This document shows, one piece after another, positions 25,516 to 34,782 of a DNA stretch of 64,000 bases; positions within the stretch are counted from its first letter, which is position 1, and every line of letters begins with the position of its first letter. This DNA is from CAWGJF01 sp963715745 (GTDB lineage: Bacteria; Bacteroidota; Ignavibacteria; Ignavibacteriales; Ignavibacteriaceae). The position numbers were made by a program, and so were the translations under genes. Under the pieces are notes generated by a model. It made no database searches, was not told the DNA's origin, and saw only the letters and a program-made list of their open reading frames with translations. The DNA is taken from NCBI GenBank assembly GCA_963715745.1, contig OY970271.1:620001-684000 (forward strand), read 5' to 3'.

Positions 25516-26190
25516 ATGAAAAGTAATTCTGTTTCTATCTTTTTACTAATTCTTTTATTTGTTGCTTTTGGTGATGCCACATCAAATGAAGAAAAAGGTA
25601 TTCCAATTTTAAGTTCATACTTCCCTGTAAATAATAACATAACATTAGTTTATAAATCTTCATTCGGAGAAACCCTTACAACATATACCCAGGATGGGGA
25701 ATTTATTATCAATTTAAGCGAGGCTGATGACTTCAAGTATAGACAGATCTTGAAAATAGAAGAAGATGGTGTTTATACAGAAGAGACTTATCAATTCCTA
25801 AAAATATTTTTATTCATAAATAAAGAAGCAACTTTCACTTACGGAAAACCATTGTTACGATTTCCCCTTCCCCTGTCACCGGGTATGGAATGGGAATGGG
25901 AAGGCGATGAATATTCTAATGAAGATACTAATAAAGTGAAAATTACCGGAAAGGCTTTTGATAGGGAAATTATTTTAACAGCAGCTGGAAAATTTGAAGC
26001 AATAAAATTAATATCTGTTATTAAAGGTTCTGCCGATTCTAAAAACACTGTAACTGAATGGTATGCAGAAAGTATAGGGTTAATTAAAGCAAAAATAATA
26101 ATTGAAGGCGGTGGACTAACTGGATTTCTAAGAGATATTCTTGGTTATGGAGTCATCGAGTTCGAATTAAAAGAAATAAGAAAACAATAA
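25516..26190 (+). CDS. Secreted hypothetical protein
   Basis: The 224-residue product has a Sec-like leader (about 1-22) and a beta-rich body with ILSSYFPVNNNITLVYKSSF near the start and WYAESIGLIKAK near the end. This layout is common in TapB/DUF3108-like secreted proteins, where a YFP...WxY opening and W-y-a-G-x-G-xV/IK close are seen. Function unknown. No strong ribosome site is seen at the ATG. Confidence 0.6.
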   Translation: MKSNSVSIFLLILLFVAFGDATSNEEKGIPILSSYFPVNNNITLVYKSSFGETLTTYTQDGEFIINLSEADDFKYRQILKIEEDGVYTEETYQFLKIFLFINKEATFTYGKPLLRFPLPLSPGMEWEWEGDEYSNEDTNKVKITGKAFDREIILTAAGKFEAIKLISVIKGSADSKNTVTEWYAESIGLIKAKIIIEGGGLTGFLRDILGYGVIEFELKEIRKQ

Positions 26191-26301
26191 AAAATATAAA
26201 TATTGCAGAATTCAGGACTTCTGCCAATAAAAATCCTTTAAATAAGCATTAGCAAATATTATAAGCTATGATCAGGTAAACGTTTCTAAAAGAGGTGCAA
26301 T

Positions 26302-26442
26302 ATGAAAAAAGTAAAATCGGTATACAGTATGAAAAGCGATCTTATAATTTATTCCAGTGTACTCCTGATTGGAATGGCAGTATTGTTTGTAATAATGGAG
26401 AGGTTGTCTGAAGCACCATTAATCAGTTTTTTGCTAAAGTAA
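26302..26442 (+). CDS. 46-aa single-TM protein
   Basis: The small ORF starts at an ATG 5-10 bp after AGAGGTG and encodes KKVKSVYSMKSD, then a hydrophobic IIYSSVLLIGMAVLFVIM and a short tail. It is basic outside and has one membrane helix. Family not recognised. Confidence 0.55.
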   Translation: MKKVKSVYSMKSDLIIYSSVLLIGMAVLFVIMERLSEAPLISFLLK

Positions 26443-26611
26443 GATATGTTTTAACAATGTAAACCGGACTGCTTTCAAAGCACATTAAATTGATTATAAA
26501 GTGAAGGTAAACAAATATGTTTGTAAAAATATGTCCATAAGCGGGTTTCATAATTGAAGTTATTTTCTACAAGTAGACTTATCCTAAATTAGAATCAAAT
26601 AAACACCCCCT

Positions 26612-26650
26612 AAAAGATGTAGTTCCTTTTTCATCCCTTTGTCCGATTGA
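26612..26650 (+). promoter_or_regulatory. Composite regulatory motif, copy 16
   Basis: This is the copy closest to the consensus: AAAAGATGTAGTTCC, TTTTTCATCC, CTTTGTCCGATTGA. It lies 122 bp before the coiled-coil lipoprotein. The sequence after it resembles that after copy 19, upstream of the paralogue. Confidence 0.8.
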
Positions 26651-26772
26651 ACACACCGAATCTTCTCCTTATCATACTATAGTATTCAGGAAAATATTAA
26701 AAGAAATATTTATTGTGAGCACCCAGTATGTTCAAATAAAAAATATTTCAAACAATTAAAGGAAAACTAGTC

Positions 26773-27213
26773 ATGAAAAACCAACATTTAGTTCTATTAG
26801 TATTTATGTTATTTGCAGCCTCAATATTAACTGGTTGCAACGTCAACCAGGAACAACAAGTGGACGATGCTGCTCAAACTGTTAAACAAGCTGATCAGGA
26901 ATTAAAAGATGTTCAGGCTAAGTATGAAAAAGAATGGCAGCAATTCAAGAGCGAAGCTGAAGCAAAAATTGATGCAAATGAAAAAAAGATTAATGAATTT
27001 AAAGAGGAGATGAAAACGACAACCACAAAATTTAAAGCCAAATATGAAAATCAAGTATTGACTTTGGAACAAAAAAATATTGAACTAAAGAAAAAGTTGA
27101 ATGAATATAAGTATGAAGGAAAAGATAGATGGGAAGAATTCAAACTGGGATTTAATAAGGATGTTGATATTGTCGGAAATGCAATCAATGATATTTTTTC
27201 AAAAGAGGATTAA
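26773..27213 (+). CDS. Coiled-coil lipoprotein (paralogue of 38710)
   Basis: The 146-residue product has a lipobox (ILTGC, Cys22) followed by an almost continuous amphipathic helix rich in Glu and Lys (AKYEKEWQQFKSEAEAKIDA, then KTTTTKFKAKYENQVLTLEQ). It looks like an Lpp-style or filament-like periplasmic coiled coil. The paralogue at 38710 shares most residues and the upstream motif. Function unknown. AAAGGAAA precedes the ATG. Confidence 0.8.
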   Translation: MKNQHLVLLVFMLFAASILTGCNVNQEQQVDDAAQTVKQADQELKDVQAKYEKEWQQFKSEAEAKIDANEKKINEFKEEMKTTTTKFKAKYENQVLTLEQKNIELKKKLNEYKYEGKDRWEEFKLGFNKDVDIVGNAINDIFSKED

Positions 27214-27250
27214 TAATATTTGTTATTGTTTAATAGTAAGGAATAAGTAA

Positions 27251-28804
27251 ATGAAAAAGATATGCTTGTTGATTCTCTTCACTTTAGTCCCGACTTTGCT
27301 CCAGGCACAGTTTAAACCTGTGTTTGAAGAAAACACATTGTTAAATCAAAATGTAAGGTCCAACCTTCTATTATCAAAAAGTAAAATTAATCGATTCTCT
27401 GATTTAAACCCTAATCAAAATAATATATCCATTATCAACACTTTTAAAACTGCTCCCTCAGACTCAATGAAATATAACATGTATGGTGATTTACTGGAAG
27501 ACAACCCTCAGTATAATGAGAAATCCTCTATCTTGATGATTGTTTTCAGAGTCACCATGTCTAATATTTCCACATTTTTGATAGACCGGTATATCTTTAA
27601 CTATAATTTTTCCAGGGTAGGATTTAACTCGTGGAGTCATAATGTAAAAACTGGATGGGAATATGATATAGACAGGTTTGGTATGAATTATTTTTTCCAT
27701 CCTTTTTCAGGTGCGATGTATTTTAATGCTGCACGTGCAAACGGTTTTTCTTTCTTTGAATCTGCTCCTTTTGCGGTTTTAGGTAGTTTAGAATGGGAGT
27801 ATTTAGGTGAAAATACACTTCCATCGTATAATGATATTATCAACACGCCTGTTAATGGCATTTTCCTTGGAGAAATGTTTTACAGGTTGGGTTCAAACAT
27901 TCTGGATGATCAAACAACAGGATTTAATAGGTTCTCCAGAGAACTAGCTGTTGCTGTTATAACACCAACAAGATTTTTTAGCAGACTTTTGCAGGGAAAA
28001 GTTTTCAGGTTGACTACCGAAGAAGTATATCAGAAAGAACCACTTAATATAACCCTGTCAGCCGGTTATCATAAGGTAAATAAAGGGAGAGAAATTGGAC
28101 AAGGAGGAACCAGCAGTTTAAATTTTAATGCTCACATGGATTATGGAAACCCGTTTGAAAAAAGATCGCGTAAACCTTTTGATTATTTCAAACTGCGCAC
28201 AGATTTTGATTTTGGAGTCGGAAGAAAAATTATTGATAATATAACGGGGTATGGAATTTTATTTGGTGGTAATGTTCAAACCGGTAATCTGGAAATGTTA
28301 GCCGGATTATTTCAGCACATGAATTTTTTTGATAATAAAACTTTCGAATTAGGTACAATAGCCTTTGGACCTGGAATAATTTCCAAGTTTCCAATTAGTA
28401 AGAGTTCCTTTCTTTATACAAACCTTAATGTTGATATTGTGCCTTTCGGCGGGCTCAGCGGCAGGTTTGGACCTGATACAACACAAGTAAGAGATTACAA
28501 TTACGGTGGTGGCGCTGAATTGAAAATTGAAAGCACTTTAAATCTTGGCGGTTGGACAAGTCTTACTTTTATTGGCTACTATTGGTGGTTCCATACATAT
28601 GTTGGGAATGCAGGAAATAGTTATATAGGATTAATAAAACCCAGAATTGCTTTCAGAATTATAGACAATCTAAGTGTTGGATTTGAACAGTTGGTTTATT
28701 ACAGCGATAGATATCCGCGTGATTTTCCGGATGTTCATTCGGTCAGAACCGAACAGAAGATCTTTCTTCAATTATACCTGGAAGAGTTTAAGTTTAAAAG
28801 ATAA
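27251..28804 (+). CDS. DUF3943 outer-membrane protein
   Basis: The 517-residue product has a signal peptide (about 1-20, ending AQF) and the DUF3943 signature DRFGMNYFFHPFSGAMYFNA and ARANGFSFFES (about 135-170). The C-terminal half is amphipathic strands ending in Phe/Lys/Arg, consistent with a beta-barrel. Function unknown. It lies 38 bp after the lipoprotein and is probably in its operon. Confidence 0.8.
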   Translation: MKKICLLILFTLVPTLLQAQFKPVFEENTLLNQNVRSNLLLSKSKINRFSDLNPNQNNISIINTFKTAPSDSMKYNMYGDLLEDNPQYNEKSSILMIVFRVTMSNISTFLIDRYIFNYNFSRVGFNSWSHNVKTGWEYDIDRFGMNYFFHPFSGAMYFNAARANGFSFFESAPFAVLGSLEWEYLGENTLPSYNDIINTPVNGIFLGEMFYRLGSNILDDQTTGFNRFSRELAVAVITPTRFFSRLLQGKVFRLTTEEVYQKEPLNITLSAGYHKVNKGREIGQGGTSSLNFNAHMDYGNPFEKRSRKPFDYFKLRTDFDFGVGRKIIDNITGYGILFGGNVQTGNLEMLAGLFQHMNFFDNKTFELGTIAFGPGIISKFPISKSSFLYTNLNVDIVPFGGLSGRFGPDTTQVRDYNYGGGAELKIESTLNLGGWTSLTFIGYYWWFHTYVGNAGNSYIGLIKPRIAFRIIDNLSVGFEQLVYYSDRYPRDFPDVHSVRTEQKIFLQLYLEEFKFKR

Positions 28805-28843
28805 GATAACTTTTCCTGAATTTTTTAGCAGGTGAAAAATAAA

Positions 28844-29632
28844 ATGTACGTGGTCACAAAGAAAGTTTTTTTTTCGCTTTTCCTGATCGTCATATTTGGA
28901 TCTTCTTCCTTCGGACAACAGAAATATAATTTTTCCCAGTTCGGAAACGAGACCTGGAATTTTATTAAGCAGCCTACTAATTGGCATGGAAATGATTGGC
29001 TGAAATTAGGATTGATTAGTGCCGGAACATTTCTAATTATGGAAACATCTGATGATCCTATCCGTAAGGTTGTTCTTAAAAATCAACAATATTATAATAG
29101 CATACCGATTAAGATTGGTAATATCTGGGGCGACTGGTATCCCACTGTGATAATAGCGAGCGGATTTGCTCTACACGGATTGATTGATGACAATACTTCA
29201 TCGAAAAAAATCGCATTTGAAGTTATACAATCCGGACTCTACACTGAGGTTGTAACCCAGATAATCAAGCATGCTTTTGGAAGAGCCAGGCCGTATAATG
29301 AGCTAGGTCCATCTTCTTTTAAACCATTTTCATTCCTTGGTTGGGATTTTACTTCGATGCCTGCCGGACATACCAGTTGGGCTTTTTCACTTTCCACTGT
29401 TCTTTCAAGAAATGCAAAGCAGGATTGGTTGAAGGTATTGGCTTACTTACCTGCGGGGCTGACATTTATCGCCCGGATTTATCATGATAAACACTGGACA
29501 TCGGATAATTTTTTGGCTGCCGCACTAGCTTATTTTATTGCTACGTGGGTTGTTGATCAGCATGAGAATAAAGAATCAATGGTGGAAATCCGTTCAGGCT
29601 TTCCGCTTACTATTACAATTCCTCTTAACTAA
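28844..29632 (+). CDS. PAP2-family phosphatase
   Basis: I chose ATG 28844; AGCAGGTG lies at a good distance and a GTG at 28832 is the alternative. The product has a signal-like leader (ending GQQ), then PAP2 motifs KHAFGRARPY, MPAGHTS and RIYHDKHWTSD. PAP2 enzymes dephosphorylate lipid phosphates such as phosphatidic acid or undecaprenyl pyrophosphate in the membrane or periplasm. It is 58 bp before a paralogue. Confidence 0.85.
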   Translation: MYVVTKKVFFSLFLIVIFGSSSFGQQKYNFSQFGNETWNFIKQPTNWHGNDWLKLGLISAGTFLIMETSDDPIRKVVLKNQQYYNSIPIKIGNIWGDWYPTVIIASGFALHGLIDDNTSSKKIAFEVIQSGLYTEVVTQIIKHAFGRARPYNELGPSSFKPFSFLGWDFTSMPAGHTSWAFSLSTVLSRNAKQDWLKVLAYLPAGLTFIARIYHDKHWTSDNFLAAALAYFIATWVVDQHENKESMVEIRSGFPLTITIPLN

Positions 29633-29689
29633 TTTTTTTAGAAGCAAGTGGAACTGCTTAGGCAATTTTAAATATAGGAGTGAATCAAA

Positions 29690-30628
29690 GTGCACAAAGA
29701 AATTTCATCTAAAGTTTTTCCGGTAAATGACGCTTTGGAACACAATTTTATTTCCTTACAGAAACTGCTCAATGTCGGAAGTTGGATAAGGCACGTATTA
29801 CTACTTACAACAATTCTGACTGGGTCTTTAACGTTTGCGCAAAATCCTGGTTCACAAGATTCTGTTCAGCAACTAAAATATACATTTTCTCAATTCGGAA
29901 GTGAAACATGGGACTTCGTCAAGCAACCGACCAAATGGAATGGTAGTGATTGGCTAAATATAGGTTTGATGAGTGCTGCAACAATTTTAATAATGGAAAC
30001 TGCTGATCAACCTGCTCGTGATGCAGTTTTAAGAGACGGAAGATTTGATTCAAATGGAATATTTATACCGCAAAGTCAAAAATATTATAAAAGTGTTCCG
30101 GTTGAATTTGGAAGAATGTGGGGGGAGTTGTATGCACCAGTTGTACTCTTTGGTGGATTTGCTATCCATTCTTTGCTGACTGATAATATTAAAACCAGAA
30201 AAATTGCGTATGAAATTGGGCAGGCTTCAATCTATACCGGTGTGGTGATTTTTTTATTAAAAACAGCGATTGGAAGAGCACGGCCCTATATGGAAGAGGG
30301 TAAAACTTCATTTCACCCATTCTCATCTCTTTTAAATCAGGATTTTCATTCACTTCCTGGTGGACATTCTGCGGCTGCATTTGTTTTATCAACAGTTCTT
30401 TCAAGAAATGCTAGCCCGGTTTGGTTAAAAATATTGGCTTATGTACCAGCTGCACTAACATTTGTTTCCCGGGTTTATCAGGATCAACACTGGACATCAG
30501 ATGATTTTTTAGGTGCAGCTATCGGTTACTTTATTGCAACCTGGGTAGTAGATCAGCATGAGAATAATAAATCCTTAGTAGAAATGTCTTCGATTTACCC
30601 AATATCTTTTAGGATCGCTTTGAATTGA
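29690..30628 (+). CDS. PAP2-family phosphatase, paralogue
   Basis: The GTG start follows TAGGAGTG at a good distance. The 312-residue protein has an extra N-terminal part and hydrophobic segment (about 32-52), then the PAP2 motifs KTAIGRARPY, LPGGHSA and RVYQDQHWTSDD. The FSQFGSETWDF and DWLNIGLMSA stretches match the gene before it, so the two arose by tandem duplication. Same predicted chemistry: lipid phosphate hydrolysis. Confidence 0.85.
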   Translation: MHKEISSKVFPVNDALEHNFISLQKLLNVGSWIRHVLLLTTILTGSLTFAQNPGSQDSVQQLKYTFSQFGSETWDFVKQPTKWNGSDWLNIGLMSAATILIMETADQPARDAVLRDGRFDSNGIFIPQSQKYYKSVPVEFGRMWGELYAPVVLFGGFAIHSLLTDNIKTRKIAYEIGQASIYTGVVIFLLKTAIGRARPYMEEGKTSFHPFSSLLNQDFHSLPGGHSAAAFVLSTVLSRNASPVWLKILAYVPAALTFVSRVYQDQHWTSDDFLGAAIGYFIATWVVDQHENNKSLVEMSSIYPISFRIALN

Positions 30629-30762
30629 AACAGGCAAATGAAATAACATCATTGAAGGTAGAAATCAGTCATAATCCAAATATCTCAATGTTCATTTTTG
30701 GATAAGAGAAAAAGGATTGATCAAATAAGTCGTATTCATTTTTTAATAAGAAGAGGAAAACT

Positions 30763-30978
30763 ATGAACAAAAAAACAATTGGCATCATAATAATGGCGGT
30801 AGGTTTGTTAATGACTCTTTATACCGGATTTAATTATGTAACAAGAGAAAAAATGGTGGACATAGGTGATGTTCATATGTCAATGGATGAAAATCATACT
30901 ACAAATTGGTCACCATTTATCGGTATAGGTATAATGGTAATCGGTGGGGTTGTTTTTTTATCCGGCAAAAAGAAATAG
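30763..30978 (+). CDS. Small two-TM protein
   Basis: The 71-residue protein has two membrane helices (about 5-24 and 50-66) around a short polar loop (VDIGDVHMSMDENHTTNWSP). AAGAGGAAAA precedes the ATG. Family not recognised. A decayed paralogue is at 2066-2282. Confidence 0.75.
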   Translation: MNKKTIGIIIMAVGLLMTLYTGFNYVTREKMVDIGDVHMSMDENHTTNWSPFIGIGIMVIGGVVFLSGKKK

Positions 30979-31083
30979 TGCTGACCAAATACATTATGAA
31001 GGATGTTATCTAATCAAAAATTTTCTGATACAACCGGGATAATAAAATTCCTTGAGAAAAAATAGTTTTGAAAGGGAAAAACT

Positions 31084-31275
31084 AAATCATTATTACCATT
31101 AGTGATAGTTCTGGTAGTTGTCGGGGTTGTTCTCTGATTGATTAACAGCTACATCCCGATGCAGACCACCATCAAAAAAATCTTGAATGTGGTAGTGATT
31201 ATTGTAGTAATCCTCTGGCTATTGAGTGTCTTTGGAATTATTGGAAGTCTCGATACGATTCGTATAGGGAAATAA
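31084..31275 (+). pseudogene. Relic of the Thivi_2564-like protein (paralogue of 5460)
   Basis: Reading from 31084 gives VIVLVVVGVVL, a TGA where the intact gene has TGG, then LINSYIPMQTTIKKILNVVV and IGSLDTIRIG, matching 5460-5648. The ATG is replaced and the Trp codon is a stop, so this is a decayed copy. The GAAAGGGAAA upstream is still present. Confidence 0.85.
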
Positions 31276-31411
31276 CAATGCTGGGGAGTCGTTGTTTGTA
31301 ATGAGAGCAGGATTCTCTAATACTTTTTTCAAGCTAGTGCTAAGGCACTTGTACGATTTTTAAGTGTAATGTTAGCCCAAGAAATTTATATAACTAATAA
31401 AGGAAAGTAAT

Positions 31412-31951
31412 ATGAAAGCAATAATTTTATTTCTAGCAATGATTTTCGTAATTGTTTTGACATTAATTACGTACGGACAAACTGTAAACGATATGAATAC
31501 AAAAACTGTAGTAAAAGAAAACGATATTTCAAACGTATTGGAAAAACCGGATTATGAATCAACAGTGGATAGTCTGAATACTAAAGTATGGATCATAAGT
31601 CAGAAAAAATATAAGGAATTAATGAAGACTCAGGTTGGTAAGTCGATGGATAATATGAAAGTTGATAACACACAGATGGACAAAACCACTAAAGAAGCAA
31701 TGATAGACGGCACGCATTATTTTATATTTGATGTAACCAATATTACGACTGAAAAAGAAGTCGCCGACACAAGCGCAAAGGTAGAAATCGTTTCTCCGTC
31801 AAAGATAATTTCTTCTGTTAACCTGCAACCGATGATGAATCACTTTGGTGGCGGTGTATCTCTCACTGAAAAGGGAGAATATCTTTTTACTATTAATCTA
31901 AATATTGGCTCAGGTTATACAACCTCACAGTTCAAATACAATATAAAATAG
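31412..31951 (+). CDS. Secreted hypothetical protein
   Basis: The 179-residue product starts with a hydrophobic leader (MKAIILFLAMIFVIVLTLI, then TYGQT), consistent with a signal peptide. The mature part is Lys/Thr-rich and beta-like, with VWIISQKKYKELMK and HYFIFDVTNITTEKE. No family recognised. AAAGGAAAG precedes the ATG. It may be co-transcribed with the small membrane gene upstream. Confidence 0.6.
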   Translation: MKAIILFLAMIFVIVLTLITYGQTVNDMNTKTVVKENDISNVLEKPDYESTVDSLNTKVWIISQKKYKELMKTQVGKSMDNMKVDNTQMDKTTKEAMIDGTHYFIFDVTNITTEKEVADTSAKVEIVSPSKIISSVNLQPMMNHFGGGVSLTEKGEYLFTINLNIGSGYTTSQFKYNIK

Positions 31952-32003
31952 CAATATATACTGTGTTAAACTTTTGTAAACATCCCGGTAAAAAGTTTGT
32001 AGC

Positions 32004-32615
32004 ATGGCACTTATCATTTTTCTAAAAGGAATCTTTATAGGTTTTGCAATGGCGGTACCAATTGGACCCGTTGGAATAATGTGTATCCGCAAAACGCTAA
32101 CCGAGGGACGTTTACGCGGACTACTTACAGGGCTCGGAGCTGCAACCGCTGACTTACTTTATGGTTGTGTTGCTGCATTTGGACTTGCAATTATTTCAGA
32201 CACACTTATAAGTCAAAGAATTTGGATACGACTTTTGGGAGGAGCACTTCTTCTTTTCCTGGGTATAAGAACGTTTCGCAAAATTCCTGCGGATCCTAAA
32301 ATTCCGATAAACAACAGCGGAATTGTAAGAACATATCTTACAGCTTTTTTAATTACGCTTACAAATCCTTTAACAATTTTTGCTTTTCTTGCTGTATTTG
32401 CAGCACTTGGTTTAGGTAGTGATCTCGGTAATTTTTCTGCGTCTGCGCTTGTTGCAGGTGTTTTCTTTGGTTCATGTTTATGGTTTCTCTCTCTTAGTTC
32501 AACTGCTATACTGTTCAGAAAAAAACTTGACCTGGTTGGACTGGGATGGGTAAACAAAATTGCCGGGATTTTAATAATAATCTCGGGTGTGATTGTTTTT
32601 CTAACTTTGATATGA
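32004..32615 (+). CDS. LysE-family transporter
   Basis: The 203-residue membrane protein has about six helices and the LysE signature near the start (GFAMAVPIGPVGIMCIRKTL) and TNPLTIFAFLAVFAALG later. The family exports amino acids or related small molecules; substrate unknown. The ribosome site is weak. Confidence 0.85.
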   Translation: MALIIFLKGIFIGFAMAVPIGPVGIMCIRKTLTEGRLRGLLTGLGAATADLLYGCVAAFGLAIISDTLISQRIWIRLLGGALLLFLGIRTFRKIPADPKIPINNSGIVRTYLTAFLITLTNPLTIFAFLAVFAALGLGSDLGNFSASALVAGVFFGSCLWFLSLSSTAILFRKKLDLVGLGWVNKIAGILIIISGVIVFLTLI

Positions 32616-32720
32616 ATATTTAAACTGAAAAGTTTTAATTTACACCTTGGGGGGGTTATTAACGTATTCCTGGTAATTGCGATTGTATTGGTCCCGGTCA
32701 GAGTCATTCAAGGACGTTGA
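32613..32720 (+). pseudogene. 5-prime-truncated relic of a DUF5670/lmo0937-like gene
   Basis: The frame ending at the TGA 32718-32720 reads SFNLHLGGVINVFLVIAIVL, then VPVRVIQGR. This matches the second half of DUF5670 proteins (H-x-GG-x-IH-x-LLVIAI ... IQGR) and resembles the gene at 21877. The first membrane segment and a start codon are missing. It starts where the LysE gene ends and lies upstream of motif copy 17. Confidence 0.65.
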
Positions 32721-32752
32721 GTGCTTTAATCTCCAATATAAATCTTTCATCC

Positions 32753-32791
32753 AATTGGATTAACTCCTTTTTCATCCCTTTGGACGATTGT
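32753..32791 (+). promoter_or_regulatory. Composite regulatory motif, copy 17
   Basis: TTGGATTAACTCC, TTTTTCATCC and CTTTGGACGATTGT. A partial extra core TTTCATCC lies just before it. It is 100 bp before the OmpA-TSP3 gene. Confidence 0.75.
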
Positions 32792-32891
32792 TTCGCCTTG
32801 CCCCAGATTATAGTTTACCAGTTGAAGTAGTTGGAAAAAAGTAATCTTATCAAAATTCGGACAAATAATTCTTTAACAAAAAGAGGCCAAA

Positions 32892-34457
32892 ATGAAAAAA
32901 CTATTTTACATAATCGTTCTTGTTGGTTTAGCTGTTTTAAGCAAACCCACCTATGCTCAATTTAGTGACTACTCAACCAAATTCGGATTGCAGTTTAACG
33001 GGTTATTACCCGATACCGAATTTGACAAGGACTTGAAGCCAGATAATGCTGACTTTAAATTCTCTTACCTGGGCAGACTATTCATTCGTTTTGAACTAGG
33101 GACAGAAATTCTTGAAGCCGAAGCAGGAGCAGGATACGGCGTACTGACCGGGGTAGATTTTACAAACAATGAGTGGAAAACTACTATAATTCCTCTTGAT
33201 GTAAGACTGATTCTTAGTCCCTTAAATACTAAAGTCTGGAATCCATATGTGTTCGCAGGAGTAGGTGCACTTAACTACAATGTAGACACTAAACCCGTTT
33301 CTGTATCTCCAATTCAAGGGGATGAACTGAAAGACAAAGACTGGGCTTTATTTGTTCCCTTTGGTTTGGGAATTGAATTTGCACTTTCTGAAACTATACT
33401 CTTAGATGTATCCGGTGGTTATACCTACACATTTACTGATAACCTCAATTATTATAATAATAAAGATGCTTATGCTAAAAGTACCGTTAACGATGGTTAC
33501 TTTTCAGCTGGAATTGGTTTAACATTGGTAAGTGGTTGGGGCGGTTCTGATCATGACAAAGATGGTTTAACTAAAAGAGAAGAACAGGAACTTGGTACAG
33601 ATCCAAACAACCCAGATACTGATGGCGACGGGTTAATGGATGGTGAAGAAGTAAATAAATATTTTACTAACCCGCTCAATCCTGATACTGACGCTGATGG
33701 TTTGAAGGATGGTGATGAGGTATATAAATATAAAACCGATCCAAACAAAGCTGACACAGATGGAGACGGTTTGAAAGATGGTGATGAAGTAATGAATTAT
33801 AAATCTGATCCGTTGAAGACCGATACAGACGGTGATGGTTTAAATGATGGCGATGAAGTATTGAAATATAAAACTGATCCGGTAAAAGCTGACACTGATG
33901 GCGATGGTTTGAAAGACGGTGACGAAGTAATGAAATATAAATCAAATCCACTAAAAGCCGATTCTGATGGTGATGGTCTTAATGATTATAAGGAAGTAAT
34001 GACCTATAAAACCGATCCTATGAATATGGACACAGACGGCGGAACTGTTGGTGATGGTGTTGAAGTTGATCGTGGTTCTGATCCTCTTGACCCTTCAGAT
34101 GATGTTATAAAGATTGATGTTCCAATCGTTCTTGAGGGAATTACCTTTGCTACAAATAAATATGATGTTACACCGGAATCAGAAAAAGTTTTACAGGGTG
34201 CTCTTAAAACTTTACAGGTGCACAAGGATATCGTTGTCGAAATCAGCGGTCACACGGATAATGTTGGAAGCAATGCTTACAACCAAAAACTTTCCCAGAG
34301 AAGAGCTGATGCAGTTAAAGCATGGCTTGTTTCTAAAGGAATATCGGCAGATAGAATAACTGCTGTTGGTTATGGTGAAGAACACCCGCGTGTTTCAAAT
34401 GATACCGAAGAAAACAGAAGGTTGAATAGACGAATTGAGTTCAAACGAATCAAGTAA
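32892..34457 (+). CDS. OmpA-family protein with TSP3 calcium repeats
   Basis: The 521-residue product has a signal peptide (about 1-22), an N-terminal beta-barrel-like domain (about 23-215), a block of about seven thrombospondin type-3 repeats (about 218-405, each near DTDGDGLxDGDEVxxYKTDP) and a C-terminal OmpA peptidoglycan-binding domain (about 415-521, ISGHTDNVGSNAYNQ, LSQRRAD). The Asp-rich repeats should bind calcium and make a stiff periplasmic or surface rod. A terminator follows the gene. GAGGCC precedes the ATG. Confidence 0.92.
   Translation: MKKLFYIIVLVGLAVLSKPTYAQFSDYSTKFGLQFNGLLPDTEFDKDLKPDNADFKFSYLGRLFIRFELGTEILEAEAGAGYGVLTGVDFTNNEWKTTIIPLDVRLILSPLNTKVWNPYVFAGVGALNYNVDTKPVSVSPIQGDELKDKDWALFVPFGLGIEFALSETILLDVSGGYTYTFTDNLNYYNNKDAYAKSTVNDGYFSAGIGLTLVSGWGGSDHDKDGLTKREEQELGTDPNNPDTDGDGLMDGEEVNKYFTNPLNPDTDADGLKDGDEVYKYKTDPNKADTDGDGLKDGDEVMNYKSDPLKTDTDGDGLNDGDEVLKYKTDPVKADTDGDGLKDGDEVMKYKSNPLKADSDGDGLNDYKEVMTYKTDPMNMDTDGGTVGDGVEVDRGSDPLDPSDDVIKIDVPIVLEGITFATNKYDVTPESEKVLQGALKTLQVHKDIVVEISGHTDNVGSNAYNQKLSQRRADAVKAWLVSKGISADRITAVGYGEEHPRVSNDTEENRRLNRRIEFKRIK
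33553..34090 (+). repeat. In-frame TSP3 tandem repeats
   Basis: Units of about 69 bp (23 codons) recur inside the OmpA gene, each encoding an Asp-rich calcium loop. Several neighbouring units are nearly identical in DNA, so recent expansion or contraction is likely. Confidence 0.75.
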
Positions 34458-34478
34458 TTTGAGCTTAAACTGAATTAA

Positions 34479-34506
34479 AGGGTGTCCCTGGTGACACCCT
34501 TTTTTA
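34479..34506 (+). terminator. Intrinsic terminator after OmpA-TSP3
   Basis: AGGGTGTC pairs with GACACCCT over a 6-base loop, followed by a run of T. It lies 21 bp after the stop. Confidence 0.85.
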
Positions 34507-34606
34507 TTTTAAGCCTAAAATCCTGCTAATAACTGAAACTATCTCAGTGAAATATATCTTCTGGATTACCTGGAAATTCTCCGCAAATAATTAGCCATTC
34601 TCAACC

Positions 34607-34645
34607 ATTAGGATTAACTCTTTATTCATCCTTTCGCCCGATTGT
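34607..34645 (+). promoter_or_regulatory. Composite regulatory motif, copy 18
   Basis: TAGGATTAACTCT, TTATTCATCC and TTTCGCCCGATTGT. It lies 137 bp before the DUF4382 lipoprotein gene. Confidence 0.7.
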
Positions 34646-34782
34646 TTTGCCAGGGCTTTTCTCATACCTTTTAATATGTTTATAAAATGTTAAGGCAGGT
34701 GTCTGAAACACTTGTATAAATGTATATGCTAATAAATAGGTTATATAATTTAGAAAATTTCATGAGAATAGGAGTATTATAA

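Noticed and set aside
31131..31140. Alternative genetic code with TGA as Trp
   Set aside because: Other genes in the window use TGA as a true stop and TGG for Trp; this copy also lacks a start codon, so it is a relic.
33553..34090. Tandem repeat block considered as a CRISPR array
   Set aside because: The repeats are in frame, encode TSP3 calcium loops and have no unique spacers.
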